Below, in pieces: positions 8,362 to 15,149 of a DNA stretch of 64,000 nucleotides. Source of the stretch: Stackebrandtia endophytica. GTDB taxonomy: Bacteria; Actinomycetota; Actinomycetes; Mycobacteriales; Micromonosporaceae. How positions within the stretch are numbered: position 1 is the first letter of the stretch; every line of letters starts with the position of its first letter. Under the pieces are notes generated by a model. It saw only the letters and a list, made by a program, of their open reading frames with translations. It did not search any database and had not been told where the DNA came from. Made by a program: the position numbers and the translations under genes. The stretch is from contig NZ_VFOW01000001.1 in the NCBI RefSeq assembly GCF_006716355.1, forward strand, positions 3,658,001 through 3,722,000. Direction: 5' to 3'.

Positions 8362-9009
8362 TCACACCGGTTCACTGCGGGTACGGTCGGCGAAACCACC
8401 GCCCAATTCACCACGCCACCGCGTATACAGCGAGTGCCGAACATCCAGGGCGTCCAGGATCCGGCCCGCGAGGAAATCCACCAGTTGTTGCAGCTGCGTC
8501 GCGCCCGCGTAGAAGCCGGGCGAGGCGGGCAGCACGACCGCGCCCGCGTCGTGCAGGGACAGCAGGTGCACCAGGTGCGATCGTGACACCGGGGTCTCCC
8601 GGGGTACGACGACCACCGGTCGGCGTTCCTTCAGATTGACGTCGGCGGCCCGTTGCAGCAGGTCCTTCGACAGACCCTGTGCGATACCCGCGCACGCGGC
8701 GGTGCTCGCCGGGACGACGACCATGCCGCGCACCGGGTAGGAACCGCTGGAGGGGCCGGCGGCGAGATCGCCGGCGGACCAGTACTCGATGTCGGCGTCG
8801 GAGAGGTCGCGGTCCAGCCAGGTCGCCAGGTCGTCCTTCCAGTGCGCGTCGCGAAACGCGTTACCGGTCTCGTCGAGGATGGTGAGCCGCGCGGCTCGGG
8901 ACACCACCAGATCGACTGCCTCACCCGCGTCGAGCAGCCCGGTCAACACCGCGCGCGCGTACGGCGTGCCGGAGGCACCGGATACACCCACCACCCAAGG
9001 ACGTCGCAT
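8362..9009 (-). CDS. ubiX: UbiX-family flavin prenyltransferase
   Basis: A 215-residue flavoprotein of the UbiX/Pad1 group with GVSGASGTPYA at residues 8-18 for FMN binding and the later segments VVPASTAACAGIAQGLS and VVVPRETPVSRSHL. It prenylates FMN to make the prenyl-FMN cofactor of UbiD decarboxylases. A ubiD gene and a ubiA-like prenyltransferase gene lie just downstream of it on the opposite strand, a set that serves menaquinone synthesis in actinomycetes (MqnM role in the futalosine route). The stop lies 10 bases from the convergent bldC stop. UbiX shares its fold with the LanD/EpiD peptidyl-cysteine decarboxylases, but the ubiD context favours the UbiX role. Confidence 0.88.
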   Translation of the reverse strand: MRRPWVVGVSGASGTPYARAVLTGLLDAGEAVDLVVSRAARLTILDETGNAFRDAHWKDDLATWLDRDLSDADIEYWSAGDLAAGPSSGSYPVRGMVVVPASTAACAGIAQGLSKDLLQRAADVNLKERRPVVVVPRETPVSRSHLVHLLSLHDAGAVVLPASPGFYAGATQLQQLVDFLAGRILDALDVRHSLYTRWRGELGGGFADRTRSEPV

Positions 9010-9056
9010 ACCTTCCAGGGTGCCTGATCCGGTAGTCGTCGATGGCGGTGGCGTCG

Positions 9057-9133
9057 CCCGCGGCAGCGACGCCCGGTGTGCAAGGTTTTGACAGTTCGGG
9101 GCTGGATCCGTTGTCTAGGTTGACTTCCGGTGT
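9057..9133 (+). repeat. 77-bp direct repeat, copy A (upstream element of the mini-protein gene at 9191)
   Basis: Identical over 77 bases to 9440-9516, 383 bases downstream. Each copy lies about 60 bases ahead of one of the two Cys-rich mini-protein genes, so it probably holds their promoter. TTGACA is at 9088-9093 and TAGGTT at 9116-9121; the 22-base gap between them is too long for a standard promoter, so which boxes are used is unclear. Confidence 0.85.
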
Positions 9134-9190
9134 ACCCGATGCCCCGGAACGTCCGGTGCCTGCTCTGGATGCGCCCAAGGAGATTCCCCC

Positions 9191-9388
9191 ATGAAGAAGA
9201 TCACACGGCTGGCGGATTCGGTGCTGGAGCGCTTGGTGAGGTCGTCGACGGCCTCGGCGAGCAAGGATTACAGCTGGACCGAGTGCAGGGTGACCGCGTA
9301 CTGCGCGATGAAGGGGGTCCGGGAGCGGTTCACCTGCATTCGGCGCGAGGGCATCCCCTGGTGCGCCAGCAAGGGCTGCAACTGCTGA
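9191..9388 (+). CDS. Cys-rich mini-protein with amphipathic leader, copy 2
   Basis: A 65-residue protein with ATG at 9191 and AAGGAGAT 8 bases upstream. The leader MKKITRLADSVLERLV is almost identical to that of the next gene and ends at a small-residue stretch with A-x-A (STASAS). The core holds six cysteines: C-x5-C-x10-C-x8-C-x4-C-x-C, the last at the C-terminus. The leader would form an amphipathic helix rather than a membrane-spanning signal. The gene and its upstream element form one unit of a tandem duplication. It is oriented away from ubiX and towards ubiD. Function unknown; it looks like a precursor peptide or a small secreted disulfide protein. Confidence 0.8.
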   Translation: MKKITRLADSVLERLVRSSTASASKDYSWTECRVTAYCAMKGVRERFTCIRREGIPWCASKGCNC

Positions 9389-9439
9389 GTCGGTCGTCCG
9401 GCGGATCCGTCACCCGATCGGCCCGTTCCACGCACGGAA

Positions 9440-9516
9440 CCCGCGGCAGCGACGCCCGGTGTGCAAGGTTTTGACAGTTCGGGGCTGGATCCGTTGTCTA
9501 GGTTGACTTCCGGTGT
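9440..9516 (+). repeat. 77-bp direct repeat, copy B (upstream element of the mini-protein gene at 9577)
   Basis: Identical to 9057-9133. The sequence outside the 77 bases and within the coding regions has diverged far more, so this block is either the recent part of the duplication or is under strong constraint. Confidence 0.85.
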
Positions 9517-9576
9517 GCCTGGACGCCCCCGGAGCGTCCGGTGAATGTTCCGAGCACGCCCGAAAGGAGTCCACGG

Positions 9577-9780
9577 ATGAAGAAGATCACACGACTGGCC
9601 GACTCGGTTCTGGAACGCCTGGTTTCCTCGGCGAAGGCATCGGCGGGAATGCAGACGACCGCCTGGACCGAATGCCGCTTCAACGTTTTCTGCGCCGTGA
9701 CCGGTCGCCGGGAGAAGATGTCCTGCCGGGTGGCGGGAAGCAACGTGGTGGTCTGCGACAGCATCGGCTGCGGTTGCTGA
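9577..9780 (+). CDS. Cys-rich mini-protein with amphipathic leader, copy 3
   Basis: A 67-residue paralogue of the product at 9191. The first 16 residues are the same; the core has diverged to TECRFNVFCAVTGRRE and so on, but keeps six cysteines in the spacing C-x5-C-x10-C-x9-C-x4-C-x-C, again ending in cysteine. GAAAGGAG stands about 8 bases before the ATG. An 11-bp stem hairpin follows the stop. A conserved leader with a divergent core at fixed cysteine spacing is typical of precursor-peptide families and of toxin or defensin families; which applies cannot be told from sequence alone. Confidence 0.82.
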   Translation: MKKITRLADSVLERLVSSAKASAGMQTTAWTECRFNVFCAVTGRREKMSCRVAGSNVVVCDSIGCGC

Positions 9781-9796
9781 TTCACAGCGCCCCATC

Positions 9797-9840
9797 GGTT
9801 CCGGCCGGGCGGCGGGTGTCCTCGCCACTCGGCCGGAACC
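9797..9840 (+). terminator. Hairpin after the third mini-protein gene
   Basis: GGTTCCGGCCG (9797-9807) pairs perfectly with CGGCCGGAACC (9830-9840) across a 22-base loop, starting 17 bases after the stop codon. There is no clear T-run. Confidence 0.6.
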
Positions 9841-9925
9841 GTCACCGTGCGCGTCGGCTGTGAGCCGGGCGCCCCGTTCGTACAGCCCGTGGCGGCGCCG
9901 ATCGGCCGTCGGGTTCAATGAACGG

Positions 9926-11386
9926 GTGTCTGCTGCGAAATTTCCCTACGCTGACCTCGGCGAGTTCATCTCCGCCCTCGAACGAGACGGCGACCTGAAG
10001 CGGATCTCCGCCCCGGTCGACCCCACCTTGGAACTGTCCGAAATCACCCAGCGGGTGGTGCGGGAGAACGGCCCCGCCCTGCTGTTCGAAAACCCCACCC
10101 GCGGTGACATGCCGGTGGCGATCAACCTGTTCGGCACCCCGGAACGCACCGCCAAGGCGTTGGGGGCGGCGAAACTGGACGACATCGGTGCCCGCATCGG
10201 TGAACTGGTGAAACTGGAACTTCCGATCGGGTTCGCCGGGATCCGCGAGGGTCTGGGCAAGCTGATGCAGCTGAAGTCCGTCCCGCCGAAGAAGGTGAAG
10301 TCCGCGCCCTGCCAAGAGGTCGTCTACCGGGGTGACAAGGTGGATTTGAACCGGTTGCCGGGTCTCCAGACCTGGCCCGGCGACGGCGGCATCTTCCACA
10401 ACTTCGGGTTGACTCACACCAAGCACCCCGAGACCGGTAAGCGCAACCTGGGGTTGTACCGGTTGCAGCAGCACGACAGCCGCACCCTGGGCATGCACTG
10501 GCAGATCCACAAGGATTCGACGGCCCACCACGCCGTCGCCGAACGGCGTGGCGAGCGACTGCCGGTGGCGATCGCGATCGGTGCCGATCCGGTGGTGGCC
10601 TACTCCGCCGGTGCGCCGTTGCCCGCCGAGATCGACGAGTACCTGTTCGCCGGGTTCCTGCGCGGCGAGCGCGTCGAGATGGTCGACTGCCTGACGGTTC
10701 CGCTTCAGGTCCCGGCCAACGCGCAGATCATCCTGGAGGGGTACATCGAACCGGGTGAGCGTAAGCCCGAGGGCCCGTTCGGTGACCACACCGGTTTCTA
10801 CACGCCGGTCGAACCGTTCCCGGTGATGCACGTGGAGTGCATGACGACCCGCAAGAACCCGATCTACCACTCCATCGTGACGTCCAAGCCGCCGCAGGAG
10901 GACTACGGTCTGGGCAAGGCGACCGAGCGCATCTTCCTGCCGTTGCTGAAGCTGTTGATCCCCGACATCGTGGACTACAACATGCCGGAGCCGGGTGTCT
11001 TCCACAACTGCCTGATCGTGTCGATCGCCAAGCGCTACCCCAAGCATGCTCAGAAGGTGATGAGCGCGGTGTGGGGTGCCCACATGCTGGGGATGGCGAA
11101 ACTGCTGGTCATCGTCGACGAGGACTGCGACGTCCACGACCTGAACGAGGTCGCCTGGCGTGCGTTGGGCAATGTGGACTACAGCCACGACCTGGTGGTC
11201 AACTCCGGCCCGGTCGATCACCTGGATCACGCCTCGTACCAACAGTTCTGGGGCGGCAAGGCCGGTATCGACGCCACCCGGAAACTGCCCGGTGAGGGCT
11301 ACACCCGAGGCTGGCCGGACGAGGCGACCATGACCGCGGCGGTGAAGGCCACAGTGGATTCGCGCTGGCGGGAGTACGGATTGTGA
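9926..11386 (+). CDS. ubiD: UbiD-family decarboxylase (menaquinone pathway)
   Basis: A 486-residue prenyl-FMN-dependent decarboxylase. The segment EPGERKPEGPFGDHTGFYTP carries the conserved active-site region, and the C-terminal part (KRYPKHAQKVMSAVWG, ALGNVDYSHDLVVNSGPVDHLDHAS) is typical of the family. I chose the GTG at 9926 because it lies 6 bases after a TTCAAT -10-like box with no Shine-Dalgarno, the leaderless pattern seen at several genes here, and because the residues upstream look non-coding. Beside ubiX and the ubiA-like gene it most likely removes the carboxyl group from a prenylated naphthoate in futalosine-route menaquinone synthesis (MqnL role). The stop overlaps the next start by 4 bases. 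Confidence 0.88.
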   Translation: MSAAKFPYADLGEFISALERDGDLKRISAPVDPTLELSEITQRVVRENGPALLFENPTRGDMPVAINLFGTPERTAKALGAAKLDDIGARIGELVKLELPIGFAGIREGLGKLMQLKSVPPKKVKSAPCQEVVYRGDKVDLNRLPGLQTWPGDGGIFHNFGLTHTKHPETGKRNLGLYRLQQHDSRTLGMHWQIHKDSTAHHAVAERRGERLPVAIAIGADPVVAYSAGAPLPAEIDEYLFAGFLRGERVEMVDCLTVPLQVPANAQIILEGYIEPGERKPEGPFGDHTGFYTPVEPFPVMHVECMTTRKNPIYHSIVTSKPPQEDYGLGKATERIFLPLLKLLIPDIVDYNMPEPGVFHNCLIVSIAKRYPKHAQKVMSAVWGAHMLGMAKLLVIVDEDCDVHDLNEVAWRALGNVDYSHDLVVNSGPVDHLDHASYQQFWGGKAGIDATRKLPGEGYTRGWPDEATMTAAVKATVDSRWREYGL

Positions 11387-12270
11387 GTCTCGTCGGCCAT
11401 ACCCGGGCGTTCCTGCGACTGGTGGCCTTCGAACATTCGGTGTTCGCGTTGCCGTTCGCCTATCTGGCGTCGCTGGCCGCGATGAGGCTGACCGCCGAAC
11501 CGGGCGGTTCCTGGGTGCAGTGGGACGTCCTCGGGTTGGTGACGGTGGCCATGGTCGCCGGTCGCACCTTCGCCATGGCGGCCAACCGGATCATCGATCG
11601 AAAGATCGACGCGGCCAACCCACGCACCGCGAACCGGGAGTTGGTCACCGGCGCGGTCTCACTGCGCACCGCATACATCGGCAGCGTGGTCTCGCTGGTG
11701 GTGTTCTTCGCCGCCGCCGCGCTGCTTAATCCACTGTGTCTGATTCTGTCGCCGTTGGCGGTGGCGCCGCTGGTGGTCTACCCCTACGGCAAGCGATTCA
11801 CCGACTATCCACACGCGATTCTCGCGCTGGCGCAGGCGGTCGCACCGATAGGTGGTTGGCTGGCGGTGACCGGCAGCTTCGACGGCTCCGGCCCCGCGAT
11901 GGTGCTGGGTGCGGCGGTCGGGTTGTGGATCGGTGGGTTCGATCTCATCTACGCCTGTCAGGATGTCGAGGTCGACCGGCGGGTCGGCGTCAGGTCGTTC
12001 CCCGCCCGGTTCGGCATCGCCGTCGCACTGCACACCTCGACCGTGGTTCACGTGGTCTGCATCGCGCTGTTCGCGTGGTTCGGTGTGCTGGCGGAATTCG
12101 GTTGGTGGTACTTCGTCGGCCTGTTGTTGACGGTGATGGTGTTCGCCTATGAGCACTGGATCGTACGGCCCGATGATCTGTCCAAGTTGAACCGGGCGTT
12201 CTTCACCGCCAACGGGGTGATCGGAATCGTCCTGTTCGGTTTCGCCCTGGTGGATCTGCTCATTCGATGA
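11383..12270 (+). CDS. mqnP: UbiA-family prenyltransferase (menaquinone pathway)
   Basis: A 295-residue membrane protein with about eight hydrophobic helices and both aspartate-rich motifs of UbiA enzymes: NRIIDRKIDAANPRTANRELVTG and, in the second half, YACQDVEVDRRVGVRSFPARFG. These bind the polyprenyl diphosphate through magnesium. The GTG start overlaps the ubiD stop (GTGA), so the two genes are translationally coupled. Grouping with ubiD and ubiX suggests it attaches the isoprenoid chain to 1,4-dihydroxy-6-naphthoate (MqnP role). The 4-hydroxybenzoate route to ubiquinone is unlikely in an actinomycete. A strong terminator follows. Confidence 0.88.
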   Translation: MSLVGHTRAFLRLVAFEHSVFALPFAYLASLAAMRLTAEPGGSWVQWDVLGLVTVAMVAGRTFAMAANRIIDRKIDAANPRTANRELVTGAVSLRTAYIGSVVSLVVFFAAAALLNPLCLILSPLAVAPLVVYPYGKRFTDYPHAILALAQAVAPIGGWLAVTGSFDGSGPAMVLGAAVGLWIGGFDLIYACQDVEVDRRVGVRSFPARFGIAVALHTSTVVHVVCIALFAWFGVLAEFGWWYFVGLLLTVMVFAYEHWIVRPDDLSKLNRAFFTANGVIGIVLFGFALVDLLIR

Positions 12271-12286
12271 ACCTGGCCCGCGTGCC

Positions 12287-12325
12287 GAAACCGCCCCCGG
12301 GAGGACTCCTTCCGGGGGCGGTTTC
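12287..12325 (+). terminator. Strong hairpin after mqnP
   Basis: GAAACCGCCCCCGG (12287-12300) pairs perfectly with CCGGGGGCGGTTTC (12312-12325) across an 11-base loop, between convergent genes; probably works in both directions. Confidence 0.85.
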
Positions 12326-12363
12326 GTGATGAGGAATGGAAGCTCATTCGGACGGCAGCGGGT

Positions 12364-12831
12364 TTAGAACTCTTCTTCGAATCCGAATCCGAGCCCGTCG
12401 CAGCTGGCATCGATGCCCTCGGAGGCCGCTTCGAAGGCTTCCGAGTCGGCGTCGCTCAGCGCTTCGCCGCCCTTCTCGTAGTAGCCGGGTCCGAGGGTTC
12501 CCCACTCGACGACCAGGGCGCCCAGGTCGGTGTCCTCGAAGTCGCCGCCGTTGTCGACCATCCAGATCGCCAGGGTGTTGAACTGGTCGTTCGGCATCTC
12601 ACCCAGCCGCATCTCGGGGTCCGGGGCCAGGCCCCACACTATGTCGCCGAGATCATCACAGCCCAGGGACGCGACCGCTTCCTCGGTCTGCGGTTCGGTC
12701 TGGGTTTCCTGGGTGTTGTCGCTGTTGCTGCTGCCGGCGTCGTCGGTCGTACCACCGCAGGCGGCCAGTCCGAAAGCAAGCAGGCCGGCACCGGCGGCCA
12801 CGGCGAAACCGCGACGGAAGTGAAGTTTCAT
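12364..12831 (-). CDS. Small acidic lipoprotein, paralogue of the one at 13496
   Basis: A 155-residue protein with signal MKLHFRRGFAVAAGAGLLAFGLAAC and lipobox LAAC, then a Ser/Thr/Gln/Glu-rich linker (about residues 26-50) and an acidic globular part. It shares the motif W-M-x-D-N-G-G-[DN]-F-x-D-x-D-L-G (IWMVDNGGDFEDTDLG) with the lipoprotein at 13496, and both have one cysteine at the start and one near the end of the mature domain. Function unknown; probably anchored to the outer face of the membrane. Start chosen at MKLHF; MNPMKLHF is also possible. A good TTGACA promoter lies upstream. Confidence 0.78.
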   Translation of the reverse strand: MKLHFRRGFAVAAGAGLLAFGLAACGGTTDDAGSSNSDNTQETQTEPQTEEAVASLGCDDLGDIVWGLAPDPEMRLGEMPNDQFNTLAIWMVDNGGDFEDTDLGALVVEWGTLGPGYYEKGGEALSDADSEAFEAASEGIDASCDGLGFGFEEEF

Positions 12832-12860
12832 GGGGTTCATTTCAGATTGGGGATGATGGA

Positions 12861-12889
12861 ACATTGAGGACATTAGCAAGACTTGTCAA
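12861..12889 (-). promoter_or_regulatory. Sigma-70-type promoter for the lipoprotein gene at 12831
   Basis: Reading the minus strand: a perfect -35 TTGACA (12889-12884), a 17-base spacer and a -10 CAATGT (12866-12861), ending 30 bases before the ATG. Just upstream is a small inverted repeat, ATCGGA/TCCGAT (12893-12911), that could be an operator. Confidence 0.6.
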
Positions 12890-13089
12890 GTAATCGGATG
12901 ATTAGTCCGATAGCCGATGAAAGCCCTGATGAGGCGGATAAAACCGGCTTCGTCTGCATGGTCCTCTTGCTCGGCATTGTCCGAATAATCCGAAAAGTTC
13001 ACCCGAATGGACGACAGGGATCCATTCCCGACGGTCACTTGAGGAGCATATTGCCCAGTGTGGATACCAGAAGGATGCATCGTCGCACG

Positions 13090-13356
13090 TCACCGTGGTG
13101 GCGTGGCACATGTGATGTCATGCTGCCGTGCGATATCGATGAAGGTCGACTCCATCTCGCACTTCCCGGTCACCCACCCGGCCAGGGCGGGCTCGGTGGG
13201 ATCCCGGTCGTCGAACCCCCTCAACAGCTCGAACGCCCCGAGTTCACCGCCCTCGACCAGCGAGCCGATCTCGCCGGTCGAGGAACAGGCCGACAGAACG
13301 GCCACGAGCAGTCCGGCCGCCACGATGGCGGCGCGCTGGTGAGCGAAGCCGGTCAT
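13090..13356 (-). CDS. Small lipoprotein, unknown function
   Basis: An 88-residue protein: signal MTGFAHQRAAIVAAGLLVAVLSAC with lipobox LSAC, then about 65 mature residues with two cysteines (GKCEME and ITCATP) that could form a disulfide. It sits between the two paralogous lipoproteins on the same strand but does not share their WMxDNGG motif, so it may be a reduced relative or an unrelated neighbour. Function unknown. The 257 bases between it and the gene at 12831 contain no further convincing gene. Confidence 0.65.
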   Translation of the reverse strand: MTGFAHQRAAIVAAGLLVAVLSACSSTGEIGSLVEGGELGAFELLRGFDDRDPTEPALAGWVTGKCEMESTFIDIARQHDITCATPPR

Positions 13357-13452
13357 GCCGATCGTTCGCGAGACGTCTCGGGTGGGTCCGGTTCCATCGT
13401 GGCGCCCACGATGATCTCACCGGGTTCACCTGAGACACCACCGAACAAGCGG

Positions 13453-13483
13453 GGACGGCCCCGGAGACGCTCCGAGGCCGTCC
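13453..13483 (-). terminator. Hairpin after the lipoprotein gene at 13496
   Basis: GGACGGCC (13453-13460) pairs with GGCCGTCC (13476-13483), with an inner CGGAG/CTCCG extending the stem. It lies 12 bases past the stop on the minus strand. Confidence 0.65.
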
Positions 13484-13495
13484 GAAGGTTGCGAA

Positions 13496-13939
13496 CTAGC
13501 CCAAGACGGTGTCGCCGCACTTGGTCTGGATGACCTGGGCGTGGGCGTCGATCTCGGTGGAGGCGGTTTCCAGGTCCGCCTGCTTGGCCTCCAACTCGGC
13601 CATGGCGGCCTCGTCGGTGTAGTCGATGTCCTTGAACTCGTCGAGCATCTCGAAGAGTGGAATCGCCTTCTCGCCGAATCCCTTCACCGCTTCGCCGAGG
13701 TCGGCGTCGGAGAAGTTTCCGCCGTTGTCGGCCATCCACTGGAAGAACCCGCGGTAGTCGTCCATGTTGAAGTCGGCCGCGTCCATGTTGACTTCGGTGA
13801 GGTTGTGGTCCTTCGCGGCCGATTCCAGGTCGGAGCAGTCCAGGCTGCTGCCGCCCAGCAGGGAGCATCCCGAGAGGGCGGCGGCGAGCAGTCCGGCGGT
13901 CGCCACGGTGGAGACGGCACGGCGAATGGGGCGAATCAT
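13496..13939 (-). CDS. Small acidic lipoprotein with WMxDNGGxF motif
   Basis: A 147-residue protein: signal MIRPIRRAVSTVATAGLLAAALSGC with lipobox LSGC, a short linker, then an acidic helical domain with FFQWMADNGGNFSDADLGEAVKGFGEKA. This matches the lipoprotein at 12364 in motif, cysteine placement and length. The acidic stretches (DAADFNMDDY, DADLGE) could bind divalent cations, but no defined EF-hand is present. Function unknown. Its leader region carries a perfect long-range inverted repeat (13961-14034). Confidence 0.78.
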   Translation of the reverse strand: MIRPIRRAVSTVATAGLLAAALSGCSLLGGSSLDCSDLESAAKDHNLTEVNMDAADFNMDDYRGFFQWMADNGGNFSDADLGEAVKGFGEKAIPLFEMLDEFKDIDYTDEAAMAELEAKQADLETASTEIDAHAQVIQTKCGDTVLG

Positions 13940-13960
13940 TTGGTTCCTTTATGGTTGGTT

Positions 13961-14034
13961 CACTGTAGAGATTGCGTGCGGAGATGACTCTCCAATTTGG
14001 GGAACAATCTCGATGGGTGGAAGACTCTACAGTG
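13961..14034. repeat. Perfect 10-bp inverted repeat with 54-base spacer
   Basis: CACTGTAGAG (13961-13970) and CTCTACAGTG (14025-14034), with a further nested GAGATTG (13968-13974) and CAATCTC (14006-14012). It lies directly upstream of the minus-strand lipoprotein gene at 13939 and could be a regulatory site pair or a structured leader. Confidence 0.6.
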
Positions 14035-14050
14035 CCCCCGCAAGTCGGAG

Positions 14051-14085
14051 CGGGGGCGTGCCCGGCAGTGCCGGACACGCCCCCG
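14051..14085. terminator. Strong hairpin downstream of ccsB
   Basis: CGGGGGCGTG (14051-14060) pairs with CACGCCCCCG (14076-14085) and an inner CCGG/CCGG lengthens the stem. It lies between the ccsB stop and the lipoprotein promoter region, so it probably ends the cytochrome c operon on the minus strand. Confidence 0.7.
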
Positions 14086-14156
14086 ATAAAGGTGGTGAGC
14101 AGGGATTTCATCTCGGTGGGTGTTCGGCGGTCCGCCGTCGACACCCGAGAGCCGAC

Positions 14157-15149
14157 TCAGACCCCCGCGTACGAGTGGAGTCCACCTAGGACTAGGTTGA
14201 CACCGAACAGGTTGAACAACATGACCCCCCATCCGACGATGACGATCCACGGCGCCCAGCGCCGCCCCGCCGCACCGGTGGCACGAGAGTGCAGGTAGGC
14301 GGCGTAGACCACCCAGGCCACGAAGGACCAGACCTCCTTGGGATCCCAGCCCCAGTACCGTCCCCACGACTCGCGTGCCCAGATGGCCCCGGCGATGACT
14401 CCGAACGTCCACAGTGGAAACGCCAGGACGTGGAGTCGCCAGGTGATGCGCTCCAAGGTCTCGGCCAGCGGCAGTCGCGGTCCCAGCGTCATCGGGAACG
14501 AGATGTTCGCGTCCCGCTCGGTCAACAGGACGTAGCGTCGTTTGATCAGGTGCAGAATCGCGGTGACGAAACCGACCATAAAGATGCCGGTCGCGAGGAT
14601 CGCGGCCAGAACGTGAATGGCGATCCAGTAGGAGTTGAGCGCGGGAACCAGCGGTGCGGCCTCGGTGTAGACCCGGGTGGCCAGACCGAGCAGCAAGACG
14701 TTGGCCAGCATCGTGAAGAGGCCCAGACGTCGGGCCACGGTCTTGCGGGCGATCAACACGATCCACGCGATGACTCCGACCAGGGACACCGCCACGATGA
14801 ACTCGAACATGTTGCCCCACGGCCAGCGGCCGACCGAGGCGGCGCGCAGCGCCAGCGACGCGGCGTGGGCCAGCGCGCCCAGCACCATCGCGATGGTGGC
14901 GACCTTCCCCGACATCACCGCCTGCGCCGGGGAGACGTTGGTATTGGGTACGGTGCCGGCTTCGTCCGGGCCGTCGGTCGATTCGGCTGCTCCGCCGACG
15001 GTCACCAGTTCCCGTTCCGGTACGGCGACGCGGTTGGCACGCCCGAAGGCGTACTCGACGGCATAGCCGAACATCGCGGTCGCGTACAGGACGATGGTGG
15101 CGACGAACGTGGCGTTGGACGCTGCTGCTAGCCCGGCGTCAGGTGTCAT
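14157..15149 (-). CDS. ccsB: Cytochrome c biogenesis protein CcsB (ResC)
   Basis: A 330-residue multi-span membrane protein with the tryptophan-rich haem-handling motif WGRYWGWDPKEVWSFVAWVVYAAYLHSR and conserved histidines nearby. With ResB it forms the System II haem lyase that carries haem across the membrane and attaches it to CxxCH apocytochromes. It is the last gene of the order histidine phosphatase, resA, ccdA, resB, ccsB; the start overlaps the resB stop by 4 bases, so translation is coupled. The N-terminal 80 residues contain a long Gly/Glu-rich loop between the first two helices, as in other actinobacterial CcsB proteins. Confidence 0.92.
   Translation of the reverse strand: MTPDAGLAAASNATFVATIVLYATAMFGYAVEYAFGRANRVAVPERELVTVGGAAESTDGPDEAGTVPNTNVSPAQAVMSGKVATIAMVLGALAHAASLALRAASVGRWPWGNMFEFIVAVSLVGVIAWIVLIARKTVARRLGLFTMLANVLLLGLATRVYTEAAPLVPALNSYWIAIHVLAAILATGIFMVGFVTAILHLIKRRYVLLTERDANISFPMTLGPRLPLAETLERITWRLHVLAFPLWTFGVIAGAIWARESWGRYWGWDPKEVWSFVAWVVYAAYLHSRATGAAGRRWAPWIVIVGWGVMLFNLFGVNLVLGGLHSYAGV

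Noticed and set aside
8362-9009. Calling the UbiX protein a lantibiotic-type decarboxylase
   Set aside because: Beside ubiD and a ubiA-like gene, and with the SGASG motif of UbiX, the prenyl-FMN role is far more likely; kept only as a low-weight hypothesis.
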